DNA from: Ferrimonas gelatinilytica
Lineage (GTDB): Bacteria > Pseudomonadota > Gammaproteobacteria > Enterobacterales > Shewanellaceae
Assembly (NCBI RefSeq): GCF_039544205.1
Contig: NZ_BAABLF010000006.1
Span: forward strand, 62,001-126,000
Direction of reading: 5' to 3'
Length of the DNA stretch: 64,000 bases
Shown here one piece after another: positions 48,641 through 57,966 of this stretch (its first letter is position 1; each line of letters starts with the position of its first letter). The translations under genes and the position numbers were made by a program. Under the pieces are notes generated by a model. The model saw nothing but the letters and a program-made list of their open reading frames with translations. It was not told the origin of the DNA and did not search any database.

Positions 48641-51600
48641 CTATAACCAGGCGGGTCGCCAGCGGCGACAGCGGGCCAGGGTTCGACCTATTCCTGCCGA
48701 GACCCGGCTGCGCAGACGACTGAGCATCAGGTAAAGGTAGGGCACCAGCAGCAGACTGGTCAGGGTGGAAAACGCCAGTCCGCCGATGATGGCGATCGCC
48801 ATGGGCGAGTAACTCGGCCCCCCCCCGGCCAGTCGGGTCTCCCACAGGGCCAGTGGCAGCAGGCCCAGGATGGTGGTAGCGACGGTCATCAACACCGGTC
48901 GCCAGCGGCTGACGGCGGCGTCGATGATCGCCTGACGCATCCGTTGTGGCGCCGGCTCATGCTGGTTTATCTGGTCTACCAGCACGATGCCGTTGTTCAC
49001 CACCACCCCCATCAGCACCAGGATCCCGATCATCGCCATGACGCTGAGGTTCTGGCCGGTGAGCAGCAGGGCCCAGAACACGCCGGTGAGGGAGAACAGG
49101 ATGGCGCTGATCACCGCGGTGGGCAGCAGCAAGGATTCGAACAGCGCCGCCATCACGATGTAGATCATCGCCACCGCCAGGAGCATATTGGTGACCATCA
49201 GGGCCTGGCTCTCATCCTGGTACTGGAAGCCGCCGCCAAAGCTGTAGTGGTAGCCCTCGGGAAGGCGTAATGCATCCAGCCGGGCGCGGATCGCATCGCG
49301 CAGGCGGTTGTAGTCGACGTCACTGTCGATATTGCCGCCGATCGCCAGGGCGGTTTGCCGGTTCTCATGGCGGATCTCATCCAGCCGCGGTTGCTCCGCC
49401 AGGGTGGCCACCTGCTGCAGGGTCACAACCTGGCCGCGGATCCGCGCCAGGGGTAACTGCTCAAGGCGCTCCAGCGCCTGTCGCCATTGCGGTTGCCACT
49501 GCAGGCGGATGGCGATCTCGCCACTGGGATCATGGCGGAAGGAGCGCAGGTTCTCCCCCCGCAGTGCGGTGGCGACGGTTCGGGAGGCAGCGCTCAGACT
49601 CAGTCCCAGCCGCGCCAGCTTATCCCGGTCGAAACGCACCACCAGCTCCGATTCGCTGCGGCTGATCTCGGTACGCAGATCGCTGAGACCCTCCACTTCA
49701 CCGAGCAGGGGCAGAAGGTCGTCCGCCAACGTCATCAGACGCTCGGTGGAGCGGCCGTGCAGGTAGAGGCGCAGGCCGCGGTCGTCATTTCCCTGCCAGC
49801 CAAAAACCGGCCGGGCATAGGGCAGTTTGGGGAAACCCTCGGCGATCACCTTTTTCAGCTCCGGCATCGGCATCGGCAGGGGATCGGTGAGGATCAGCGT
49901 TGATTGCAAGTCGTTCGGTGAGAAGTAGCTGTAGACCGACTCGATGCCGAAGCGCGCCTGGTTGGCGTAGAGGTAATCCTCCATGGTGTTCAGCATCCCC
50001 TCGGTCACCCTGAGACTGTGACGCCCCTCCACCTGGTAGTTGATGTAGAGCCGCCGAGGATCGCCCTCATCATCGTCGCCCTGACTTATTTGCGACAAGG
50101 GGTAGGCCGTGGAGCCAAGCAGCAGCAGTGCCATCGCCCCCGTGCGGACCGGCCGGTCCAGGCACCAGCCCAGCAGACGCCGGTAGCGGGCTGCTTCCGG
50201 GGGAGCGGCGGTCTGGCCCAGTTGTCCGAAGTGATAGAGCAGCAGGGGCAGCAGGGTACGGGCGATCAGCAGGCTGGCCAGCAGGGAGAGGCAGATGGCG
50301 ATGGCCACATGCTCCAGGAAGATGGTCAACTGGACCTTGACGCCGAAGATGTTGGGGAGGAACACGATGGCGGTGGTCAAGGTGCCCGCCATCACCGCCA
50401 GTACCACCCGGTCGACCCCCAGGATCACGGCCCGGCGACGATCCCGGCTGTCCTGTTGCAGCACGCTCTCTGAGACCACCACGGCGTTGTCGATCAGCAT
50501 GCCAACCGCCAACAACAGCCCCATCATCGACAGGATGTTGAGGCTGTAGCCCAACAGGTACATCACCCCCAGGGTCAGGGTGATGGAGAGCGGTACCGAG
50601 ATGACGATCAGCAGGGTGGTCAGCGGGTTACGAATAAAAAGCCAGAGCACGGCAAAGGAGAGCAGGGCGCCGATCGCCCCGGCCAGCGCCAGGTCCTTGA
50701 GGGACGCCTTTACCCCGTCAGCCTGATCGTCCATCACGTAGAGATCGATTCCGTCGAACTGCCGCTGGCCCCGGACCTGATCCACGACCGCCAACACCCT
50801 GTCGGCCACCTCCACCAGGTTGGCACCGGATTCCTTGAAGATATCCAGCCCCACGGCGTAGCGGCGATCCAGCAGTCTTCCCTCGGTGATCTCCGGGCGC
50901 TGGTACTGGATCTGGGCCAGATCCCCCAGGGTGAGCCCGGGTTTGACCGTCAGGGCGCGGATCGCCTCAACGGAGCGATACTCCCCTTTCTGGGTGATCT
51001 GCCACAGTTGTTCGCCCTGGCGCAGGGTGCCCCCGCTGAGGACAAAGTTCTGCTGCTTCAACCTGTCCCCCAGCCAGTTCGGGTCAATGTCGTGGGCCAT
51101 CAGTCGCTCCGGTATCAGGCGGATCTGGATCTCCTGGGGTTCCACCCCGTACAGCGCCACCCGGGAGACACCGGGCAGGCGCTCCAGCGGTCGTTTCAGT
51201 TGCTGGTCCAGCAGGTCCCAGGCACCGGAGAGATCCCGGGCGGAGGAGAGACGCAGGGTGAGGATCGGCATATCCTCGGTGGAAAACTGCCAGATCAGCA
51301 CCCGCTCCACATCCTCAGGCAGCAGGTGTCGCACTGCGTCGACCCGCTCCCGAACTTCGACCACCTTGCTGGCGATCGCCTCGTCCCAGTCAAAATCCAG
51401 CCGGATCCAGGACTCGGTCTGGCTGGAGCCGGAGCGCATCCGCTTGATCCCGCTCAAGGTGGCCAGGGAACCCTCCAATACCTCGGTGATCTCCCGCTCA
51501 ACCTCCCGGGGCGAGCCCCCTTCGTAGGGGACCTGTACGGTGATCTGCGGGATCTCCAGGCCGGGCCACATCTCCAGGGGCAGAAGTCGTGCCGCCACCA

Positions 51601-51712
51601 GTCCCAGCAGTCCCAGGGCGAGGAAGGCCATGGTGACGGTGACCGGGCGGCCCAGTGCCAGCCGGGTTAGGGAACCACCGCTTGGCGCGGCGTTATTATC
51701 ATGCTGCATCAT
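48641..51712 (-). CDS. RND efflux permease, second of a tandem pair
   Basis: 1023 residues from the ATG at 51712. The start (CATGATGC) overlaps the 3' end of the first permease gene by 14 bases; ATG 51709 is equally possible. AcrB-type architecture: helix 4 GMLIDNAVVVSESV and helix 10 LMGVVVNNGIVLVDQIN. The periplasmic loops differ strongly from the first permease. A second non-identical permease directly behind it suggests a heteromeric pump as in MdtBC. The inference rests on order, not on close similarity. Confidence 0.9.
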   Translation of the reverse strand: MMQHDNNAAPSGGSLTRLALGRPVTVTMAFLALGLLGLVAARLLPLEMWPGLEIPQITVQVPYEGGSPREVEREITEVLEGSLATLSGIKRMRSGSSQTESWIRLDFDWDEAIASKVVEVRERVDAVRHLLPEDVERVLIWQFSTEDMPILTLRLSSARDLSGAWDLLDQQLKRPLERLPGVSRVALYGVEPQEIQIRLIPERLMAHDIDPNWLGDRLKQQNFVLSGGTLRQGEQLWQITQKGEYRSVEAIRALTVKPGLTLGDLAQIQYQRPEITEGRLLDRRYAVGLDIFKESGANLVEVADRVLAVVDQVRGQRQFDGIDLYVMDDQADGVKASLKDLALAGAIGALLSFAVLWLFIRNPLTTLLIVISVPLSITLTLGVMYLLGYSLNILSMMGLLLAVGMLIDNAVVVSESVLQQDSRDRRRAVILGVDRVVLAVMAGTLTTAIVFLPNIFGVKVQLTIFLEHVAIAICLSLLASLLIARTLLPLLLYHFGQLGQTAAPPEAARYRRLLGWCLDRPVRTGAMALLLLGSTAYPLSQISQGDDDEGDPRRLYINYQVEGRHSLRVTEGMLNTMEDYLYANQARFGIESVYSYFSPNDLQSTLILTDPLPMPMPELKKVIAEGFPKLPYARPVFGWQGNDDRGLRLYLHGRSTERLMTLADDLLPLLGEVEGLSDLRTEISRSESELVVRFDRDKLARLGLSLSAASRTVATALRGENLRSFRHDPSGEIAIRLQWQPQWRQALERLEQLPLARIRGQVVTLQQVATLAEQPRLDEIRHENRQTALAIGGNIDSDVDYNRLRDAIRARLDALRLPEGYHYSFGGGFQYQDESQALMVTNMLLAVAMIYIVMAALFESLLLPTAVISAILFSLTGVFWALLLTGQNLSVMAMIGILVLMGVVVNNGIVLVDQINQHEPAPQRMRQAIIDAAVSRWRPVLMTVATTILGLLPLALWETRLAGGGPSYSPMAIAIIGGLAFSTLTSLLLVPYLYLMLSRLRSRVSAGIGRTLARCRRWRPAWL

Positions 51713-54700
51713 GGCGCACCTCCGGCTGGCTGGCGTCAAATTGAGCGTAAAGTACTGGGATCACCACCAGGGTGAGCAGGGTCGCCAGGCTCAACCCGGC
51801 GATCACCGTGACCGCCATGGGCGCGCGCAGCTCCGAGCCCTCCCCCAGGCCCAGCAGCATCGGCAACAGGCCGAGGACGGTAGTCAGGGTGGTCATCAGG
51901 ATGGGGCGAAGTCGTTGGGCGGCGGCCTGCTCGATCGCCTCCAGCTTCTCCTGGCCTTGGCGCCGCCCCTGATTGATGCAGTCCACCAGAACGATGGCGT
52001 TGTTGACCACGATGCCGCACAGCAGGATAAAACCGATGAACACCAGCACCGACAGGGGCATCCCGGCCAGAGCCAGCCCCAGCACGCTGCCCGCCAGCGC
52101 CATCGGCACCGCCGCCAGGATCAGCAGGGGTTGAAGCAGGGATTCGAACTGGCTGGCCATCACCATGTACACCAGGAATATTGCCAAGGCCAAAGCGATC
52201 TTCAGGGAGTGGCTAGACGCCTCCATCTCCTCGCTTTGGCCACCGAAATCCAGCCGCAACCCCGGCGGCAGCGGCTGTTGGCTCAATATCCGCTGCGCCG
52301 CGGCTACCCCCTCGCTGAGACTGCCATACGCCAGGTCTGCGCTGATCTGGGCTACTCGCTCCTGGTCGATCCGGGTGATGGTGGCGGGACCAATGCTTTG
52401 CTCAATCCGGGCCACCGCATCGAGGGCGATGGGACGAGGACTCTCCGGGTTGACGGTCAGGGCGGCGATGTCGTCGATCTGATCCCGGGCAGACTCGTCG
52501 GCCCGCACGCGGATGTCGATCTTGCGATCCTCCAGGGTGTAGCGGGAAGCCAGGGTCCCTCCCACTAAAGTGGCGATCCGTGACGCCACGTCGGGGGCGG
52601 TGAGCCCCAGGGCCGCCAGGCGCGGATGGTCAAAGTGGATCGCCAGCTCCGGTTGGCCATCCCTCAGACTGTTGCTGATGTCGCGAAAACGGGGATCCGC
52701 CGATAGCCGTTCGACCATAAGGTCACTGGTACGGCGCAGTTGTCCAAGATCGTAGCCGGCCAGCTCCAGGGTGATCGGCTGCTTAAAGGTGAGCAGTTGC
52801 GGCTGCTTCAGCTCGTAGGTGAGATCCGGGATCCGCCCTGCGGCGTCGCGCAGCCCGTTCATCACCGCATCCTGCTGCTCTGGCGCACTCAACACCACTT
52901 GCAAACGACCCCAGTTTTCGCCGCTGCGCTGACTGCTGGAAGCCATCAGCGCCGCGCTGCCGGCCTGGGAGTAGGCATGGGCCACGCCCGGGTGGTCGAG
53001 TACCGCCTGGGCCAGCTGAGTCAGTACCGCATCGGTGCGGCTGACGTTGGTGCCCGGGGGCAGTTGCAGTTCCAGGTAAAACTCACCCTGCGCCATGGGG
53101 GGGATCAACTCCATGCCAAGGCGTGGCAGCTGGTAGGCGGCTGCCGCGGTGATCCCAACGGCAATACCCAGGGTGAGCAGGCGGTGGCGCAGCGCCCGGG
53201 TCAGCAGCGCCGGGTAGAACCGCGCCAGCGCCCGGTAGCCGCGATTGAAGGCCCAGTCGATGGGGGCAAAGAGCCAGCGGGCGATAACGCCCACACCCTT
53301 CGCCAGGAAGTAGCCGAGGGTGAGCAGGGCGCCGGGCAACCACTGGAACAGTAGCAGGAAGGGCAGGGCAAACACCGTGGTGGCGTGCCGGCGCCAGCCC
53401 CTGCGTCGGACCGGCTTGGCGTTGCTGTCCGGCGTGTTGGGATCCGGGTTGGCAAAATGCAGGCCGGGTCGGCCTGCCAGCATGGGGATGGCGGTGAGGG
53501 CCACCACCAGTGAGGCCAGCAGGGCAAAGGTGACGGTGAGGGCCTGATCCGCGAACAGGGCGCCGGCGATCCCGTCGACGAACAGCAGCGGCAGGAACAC
53601 CGCCAGCGTCGTCAGTGTGGCGGCGGTGATGGCACCGGCTACTTCCCGGGTCCCCTGTGCGGCGGCTTTTTCACTGGCCAGACCCGCTTGGCGATGCCTG
53701 TCGATGTTTTCCAGTACCACGATGGCGTTGTCCACCAGCAGTCCCACCGCCAGGGCGATCCCCCCCAGGGACATCAGGTTGAGGCTGATGTCGGCAAAGT
53801 ACATCAGGTTGAAGGTGGCGATGACCGAGATGGGGATTGAGAGCGAGATGATCAGGGTGGGCCGAAGCTGGCGCAGGAAAAGAAAAATCACCCCCATCGC
53901 CAGCACGGCGCCGATGAGGGCGGCCTGAATCACCTCATCGATGGCGCGCTCGATAAAACGGGATTGGTCGTAGAGCAGAGTGATGGGGCGGCTGTCGCTG
54001 CGCTCGCCCAGTTGTGCCAGTCGCTCCCGCACCGCCTGTGCCACGGTGACGGCGTTGGCATCCCCCTCTTTGTAGATGGCGATCTCCACCGCCTCCTCCC
54101 CATCGACCCGGGCGATGTCACTGCGCTCGGCGAAGCCATCCACCACTTGGGCGATCTCCCGGAGGCGGATCTGGCGCTGGCCGTCCCGGTAGACAACGAT
54201 GTTGGCCAGCTCATCGAGGCTCTGAAACTGGTTCAGGGTGCGGACCAGCAGCTCCCGACTGCCCTGGGTCAACTTACCGGCGGAGAGGTTAAGGTTTTCC
54301 GCGCCGATACGCTCCACCAGCTGCTGGGGCGTCAGATCGAGTTGGGCCAGCATCGGCAGGTCCACCAGGATCTGCACCTCCCGTACCAGTCCGCCGGAGG
54401 GGCGTACCGAGGCCACCCCGGGCACCGACTCCAGTTGGCGCTTGAGCGTCTCATCGGCCCAGCTGCGCAGGGCAATCAGGTCTTTCTCCTTCCCAGCGGG
54501 CAGCGGGACACCCAGGCGCAGGATGGGATCCAGGTTGGGATTAAAACGCAGGATCAACGGTTTCTCCACGTCCAGCGGCAGCAGGATGGCATCCAGCTTC
54601 TCCCGGACCTCCAATGCCGCCAGGTCCATCTGGGTGCCCCAGTCAAACTCCAGTTGCAGATCCGAGAGTCCTGCCCGGGAGGTGGAGGTCATGCGGCGCA

Positions 54701-54929
54701 ACCCCTTGACGATCCCCACCGACTCCTCGATCGGCTTGGAGACCAGCTGCTCCACCTCCATGGGCGCGGCACCGGGGTAGAGGGTGCGGATGGTGAGGGT
54801 GGGGTAGCTCATCTCCGGCAGCAGGGTGAGGCCGAGGCGGGCAAAGCCGACCATGCCGAATAGCAGCAGGGTGAAGATCCCCATCCACACGGTGACGGGG
54901 CGCCGGATGGCGGTGTTGATCAGGCTCAT
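51699..54929 (-). CDS. RND efflux permease, first of a tandem pair
   Basis: 1076 residues, slightly longer than usual because of an Arg/Pro-rich cytosolic insert (about residues 490-515) before helix 7. Proton-relay helix 4 reads ALAVGLLVDNAIVVLENIDRH and helix 10 reads LCGIVVNNAIVLVDCIN. N-terminal MSLINTAIRRPVTVWMGIF is typical. It lies 9 bases after the adaptor gene and overlaps the second permease, giving the order adaptor-permease-permease as in mdtABC. Confidence 0.92.
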   Translation of the reverse strand: MSLINTAIRRPVTVWMGIFTLLLFGMVGFARLGLTLLPEMSYPTLTIRTLYPGAAPMEVEQLVSKPIEESVGIVKGLRRMTSTSRAGLSDLQLEFDWGTQMDLAALEVREKLDAILLPLDVEKPLILRFNPNLDPILRLGVPLPAGKEKDLIALRSWADETLKRQLESVPGVASVRPSGGLVREVQILVDLPMLAQLDLTPQQLVERIGAENLNLSAGKLTQGSRELLVRTLNQFQSLDELANIVVYRDGQRQIRLREIAQVVDGFAERSDIARVDGEEAVEIAIYKEGDANAVTVAQAVRERLAQLGERSDSRPITLLYDQSRFIERAIDEVIQAALIGAVLAMGVIFLFLRQLRPTLIISLSIPISVIATFNLMYFADISLNLMSLGGIALAVGLLVDNAIVVLENIDRHRQAGLASEKAAAQGTREVAGAITAATLTTLAVFLPLLFVDGIAGALFADQALTVTFALLASLVVALTAIPMLAGRPGLHFANPDPNTPDSNAKPVRRRGWRRHATTVFALPFLLLFQWLPGALLTLGYFLAKGVGVIARWLFAPIDWAFNRGYRALARFYPALLTRALRHRLLTLGIAVGITAAAAYQLPRLGMELIPPMAQGEFYLELQLPPGTNVSRTDAVLTQLAQAVLDHPGVAHAYSQAGSAALMASSSQRSGENWGRLQVVLSAPEQQDAVMNGLRDAAGRIPDLTYELKQPQLLTFKQPITLELAGYDLGQLRRTSDLMVERLSADPRFRDISNSLRDGQPELAIHFDHPRLAALGLTAPDVASRIATLVGGTLASRYTLEDRKIDIRVRADESARDQIDDIAALTVNPESPRPIALDAVARIEQSIGPATITRIDQERVAQISADLAYGSLSEGVAAAQRILSQQPLPPGLRLDFGGQSEEMEASSHSLKIALALAIFLVYMVMASQFESLLQPLLILAAVPMALAGSVLGLALAGMPLSVLVFIGFILLCGIVVNNAIVLVDCINQGRRQGQEKLEAIEQAAAQRLRPILMTTLTTVLGLLPMLLGLGEGSELRAPMAVTVIAGLSLATLLTLVVIPVLYAQFDASQPEVRHDAA

Positions 54930-54938
54930 GGTGGGTCC

Positions 54939-55994
54939 TTAGCGTCCGGCAGCGAGTTGCAGGGGATCAATCACCGTGACTTCGGTGCCGTCATGGAGCT
55001 GGTGGTGCCCACGGACCACCACCTGGTCGCCCTCGGTGAGTCCCGCGACGACTTCGACTTGCTCTCCCTCGCTGTAGCCGAGGGTGACCTCACGGCGCTC
55101 GGCCATTCCCTCTTTGATGACGAAGACAGCGTGCCCCAGGTCCTGTCGGATCAGGGCGATGCGCGGCAGTACCAGGGCATTCTCATGGGTATCGAAACGC
55201 AGCTGGACGTTGCTGAACATGCCGGCCTTGAGGTGACGCGCTTCGTTGTTGACCAGCAAGGTTATCTTGGCGGTGCCGGTGTCCGGATCCACCGTCGGCG
55301 CAATCCTCAGCACCTGGGCCGGTACCGGCCCGTCTACGCCCTGGAGGCTCAGCCGTGCCTCCTGCTGGAGCCGTACCCGACCGAGTTCCTGCTCCGGAAG
55401 GTGTACCACCGCATGCAAAGGGTGTTGTTGGACCACCTCGAACAACACCTCCTGGACCTTTGCCATGTTGCCGACCTTGGCGTGACGTTTGGCGATCACG
55501 CCGTCGATGGGGGCGGTGATCTGGCTGTACTGCCACTGCAACTGGGCCAGATCCCGCTGCGCCAGGGCCGCCTCCCGGCGGTACTGGAGTTTGGCGATGG
55601 TCTCTTCGCTGACCAGCTGGCGGTTGGCAATGGCGGCGAGCCGGTTCAGCTCCTGATCGATCACGTCAAGCTCTGCCTGGGCCTTGTTGAGGTGGAGCCG
55701 GTGGTGACGGGGATCCAGTGTGGCGAGGAGTTGTCCGGCTTGAACGCGATCTCCCTCTTCAACCGCCAGGGTCTCGATGATCCCATCGATGCGCGCGACC
55801 ACTTTGGCCTCCTCCGGGGCCTCGAGCAGTGCGGTGGTGCGGTAGTAATGGGAAACGCTCTCCCGACTGACGGCGCCGGTTTCTACCGGCACCAGCGGGG
55901 CGGCCTTCGCCTCATCGGCGGCATTGCTCTGCTGCCCACAGGCCAGAAGCGGGGTGATTAGGAGGGTGATGATTAACCCACGGTGCAAATCCAT
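54939..55994 (-). CDS. RND efflux periplasmic adaptor, lipoprotein
   Basis: 351 residues. Lipobox LLAC at the end of the signal (about Cys19). HlyD/AcrA order: lipoyl half (VEEGDRVQAGQLLATLD), helical hairpin (about 85-150), second half (TAPIDGVIAKRHAKVGNMAKVQ) and beta-barrel. It is the first gene of the adaptor-permease-permease operon. The 287-base upstream gap is AT-rich near the gene, with no clear operator and no linked regulator. No TolC-type channel gene follows. Confidence 0.92.
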   Translation of the reverse strand: MDLHRGLIITLLITPLLACGQQSNAADEAKAAPLVPVETGAVSRESVSHYYRTTALLEAPEEAKVVARIDGIIETLAVEEGDRVQAGQLLATLDPRHHRLHLNKAQAELDVIDQELNRLAAIANRQLVSEETIAKLQYRREAALAQRDLAQLQWQYSQITAPIDGVIAKRHAKVGNMAKVQEVLFEVVQQHPLHAVVHLPEQELGRVRLQQEARLSLQGVDGPVPAQVLRIAPTVDPDTGTAKITLLVNNEARHLKAGMFSNVQLRFDTHENALVLPRIALIRQDLGHAVFVIKEGMAERREVTLGYSEGEQVEVVAGLTEGDQVVVRGHHQLHDGTEVTVIDPLQLAAGR

Positions 55995-56233
55995 AACGTT
56001 TTCCAGAATTGATATCGGCAGATGCCTTCGAAAAGCGAAATCCGTGCCAAATAAAATAAACTTTTAATTACAAGGGATTAGTATGATTTGGTATGGGTTA
56101 AGACTGCAGTTGTTGAGAAAATGTTAGTGCTTTTGCCTCATGGGTGGGGGATTTCACTAAAGGGGGTAATTGCGTCGGGAGCGGGTGTCCGGACATAGGC
56201 CGTTGCAGCGATTCGGTGCGGTGTCTGGGAGCA

Positions 56234-56259
56234 ACAAAAAAGCCAACCCTTAGGTTGGC
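56234..56259 (-). terminator. Terminator after gltA
   Basis: AAGCCAACC / GGTTGGCTT with a CTTA loop. Read leftward it is followed by TTTTT, 23 bases past the gltA stop. Confidence 0.88.
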
Positions 56260-56281
56260 TTGTTTCTTTGTACGCCGATTA

Positions 56282-57568
56282 TCAGCGCTGGTTGCCGGGG
56301 ATGTAATCCCGCTGCGGGGCGCCGGTGTAGAGCTGGCGCGGACGGCCGATCTTGTGGCCCGGCTGGCTCAGCATCTCCTGCCAGTGTGATACCCAGCCGA
56401 CGGTGCGGGAGAGGGCGAAGATCACAGTGAACATGGAGGTGGGGATCCCGATCGCCTTCATGATGATGCCGGAGTAGAAATCCACGTTGGGGTAGAGCTT
56501 CTTCTCGATGAAGTACTCGTCGGACAGCGCAATGCGCTCCAGCTCCATCGCCACGTCCAGCAGCGGGTCTTGAATGTTCAGCTCCGCCAGCACTTCGTGA
56601 CAGGTTTCGCGCATCACGGTGGCTCGGGGATCGAAGTTCTTGTAAACCCGGTGGCCAAAGCCCATCAGGCGGAAGGGATCGTTCTTGTCCTTGGCACGGG
56701 CCACGAACTCGGGGATACGATCGACGCTGCCGATCTCCTCCAGCATGTTGAGACAGGCTTCGTTCGCGCCACCGTGTGCCGGACCCCAGAGGGAGGCAAC
56801 ACCCGCAGAGATACAGGCGAAGGGGTTGGCACCGGAGGAACCGGCCAAACGAACGGTGGAGGTGGAGGCGTTCTGTTCGTGATCCGCGTGCAGGATGAAG
56901 ATGCGGTCCATGGCGCGCTCAACGATGGGGTTCACCACGTACTCTTCGCAGGGTACGGAGAACATCATGTTGAGGAAGTTGCCCGCAAAGGAGAGCTCGT
57001 TACGCGGGTACACGAAGGGCTGGCCCAGGTTGTACTTGTACGCCATCGCAGCCAGGGTCGGCATCTTGGAGATCAGGCGGATCGCAGCCACTTCACGGTG
57101 ACGCTCGTCGTTCACGTCGGTTGAGTCATGGTAGAAGGCCGACAAGGCTCCGACCACGCCGCAAAGGATCGCCATCGGGTGCGCATCCCGTCGGAAGCCG
57201 CGATAGAAGTTGGCCAATTGCTCGTGAACCATGGTGTGGTGGGTCACCACATTCTTGAACGTCTGCATCTCTTTGGCGTCCGGGAGATGGCCCTTGAGCA
57301 GCAGGAAACACACTTCCAGGTAGTTGGACTGGGTTGCCAGCTGGTCAATGGGGTAGCCGCGGTGGAGCAGGATCCCTTTCTCACCATCAATAAAGGTGAT
57401 CTCAGACTCGCAGGAAGCGGTCGCCAGGAAGCCAGGATCAAAGGTGAAGTGGCCATGCTTCCCCAGGGAACTGATGTCGATGACGTCATGTCCGGCAGAG
57501 CCGGATTTGATGGGAAGCTCAATGGTCTCCTGACCGGGGAGCTGTAGCTTGGCAACAGGGTTAGCCAT
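56282..57568 (-). CDS. gltA: Type II citrate synthase
   Basis: 428 residues (E. coli 427). The N-terminal NADH-sensing part (type II, hexameric form) is followed by catalytic blocks LHADHEQNASTSTVRL, GPAHGGANEACLNML (active-site His) and MGFGHRVYKNFDPRA (His/Arg), with the Asp in the NVDFYSG region. It condenses acetyl-CoA with oxaloacetate. It diverges from sdhCDAB, as in E. coli, with a shared 394-base control region. Confidence 0.97.
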   Translation of the reverse strand: MANPVAKLQLPGQETIELPIKSGSAGHDVIDISSLGKHGHFTFDPGFLATASCESEITFIDGEKGILLHRGYPIDQLATQSNYLEVCFLLLKGHLPDAKEMQTFKNVVTHHTMVHEQLANFYRGFRRDAHPMAILCGVVGALSAFYHDSTDVNDERHREVAAIRLISKMPTLAAMAYKYNLGQPFVYPRNELSFAGNFLNMMFSVPCEEYVVNPIVERAMDRIFILHADHEQNASTSTVRLAGSSGANPFACISAGVASLWGPAHGGANEACLNMLEEIGSVDRIPEFVARAKDKNDPFRLMGFGHRVYKNFDPRATVMRETCHEVLAELNIQDPLLDVAMELERIALSDEYFIEKKLYPNVDFYSGIIMKAIGIPTSMFTVIFALSRTVGWVSHWQEMLSQPGHKIGRPRQLYTGAPQRDYIPGNQR

Positions 57569-57701
57569 AAGCTGGTTCTCCTTACTTTTTATCGTTATCC
57601 ATTCGTTGCCTGCGCATTCTAAGTGAGCGGTGTCACAAAAGGCAATTCGCTTAACTCAACCCAAGCAATCGTTATTTTCATCTTCTTTTGTTGACTTGTG
57701 T

Positions 57702-57711
57702 CTAATTAACA
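57702..57711 (-). promoter_or_regulatory. ArcA-like binding box
   Basis: On the minus strand TGTTAATTAG matches the ArcA-P consensus (A/T)GTTAATTA(A/T) at 9 of 10 positions. ArcA represses gltA and sdh without oxygen in E. coli, which supports the call. A single short box is weak evidence by itself. Confidence 0.45.
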
Positions 57712-57758
57712 TATTTGAAAGGTATTTACGTCTCTCATAAAGCCAAAAACTGTGATGT

Positions 57759-57786
57759 TTGTATTTGTTTTTTGCCAGTGTATACT
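57759..57786 (+). promoter_or_regulatory. Candidate sdhCDAB promoter with overlapping palindrome
   Basis: -35 TTGTAT (57759-57764), a 16-bp spacer and -10 TATACT (57781-57786). A palindrome, GCCAGT-GTAT-ACTGGC (57774-57789), covers the -10, so a bound protein would block the promoter. The regulator is unknown. Confidence 0.6.
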
Positions 57787-57829
57787 GGCCGCGACCTTAC
57801 CGGGAGCGGCACGCCAGCAGAGGATTTCG

Positions 57830-57883
57830 ATGGCGGCCGGTTCGAGCAGGACGCAACTTGAAAGCAACATTTTCTGCATTTAA
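57830..57883 (+). CDS. Candidate 17-residue leader ORF in the sdh 5' leader
   Basis: ATG at 57830 follows AGAGGA by five bases, a near-ideal ribosome site, and gives MAAGSSRTQLESNIFCI before TAA. It lies downstream of the predicted sdh promoter. Such a short frame can arise by chance; no homology is claimed. Confidence 0.25.
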   Translation: MAAGSSRTQLESNIFCI

Positions 57884-57918
57884 GTGAGTCTGGAGGGGCC
57901 CCTGAAGAGGCGGTCTGG

Positions 57919-57966
57919 ATGTCTGATGTTTCAGGAAACCAGAATGCTCGCCCCGAGGGAAAATGA
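57919..57966 (+). CDS. Candidate 15-residue ORF overlapping the sdhC start
   Basis: Frame MSDVSGNQNARPEGK, whose TGA overlaps the ATG at 57963 (ATGA), an arrangement typical of translational coupling. GAAGAGG lies eight to ten bases before its ATG. It may tune sdhC translation, or it may be chance. Confidence 0.25.
   Translation: MSDVSGNQNARPEGK

Larger units (their letters stand above)
57569..57962. other. gltA/sdhC divergent control region and sdh leader
   Basis: An AT-rich left part (57640-57780) holds promoter and regulator sites, including an ArcA-like box and the sdh promoter. The right part (57790-57962) is a long 5' leader of about 170 bases for sdhC. It holds two tiny open frames and a possible TCTGG/CCAGA hairpin (57914-57942). 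Confidence 0.6.
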
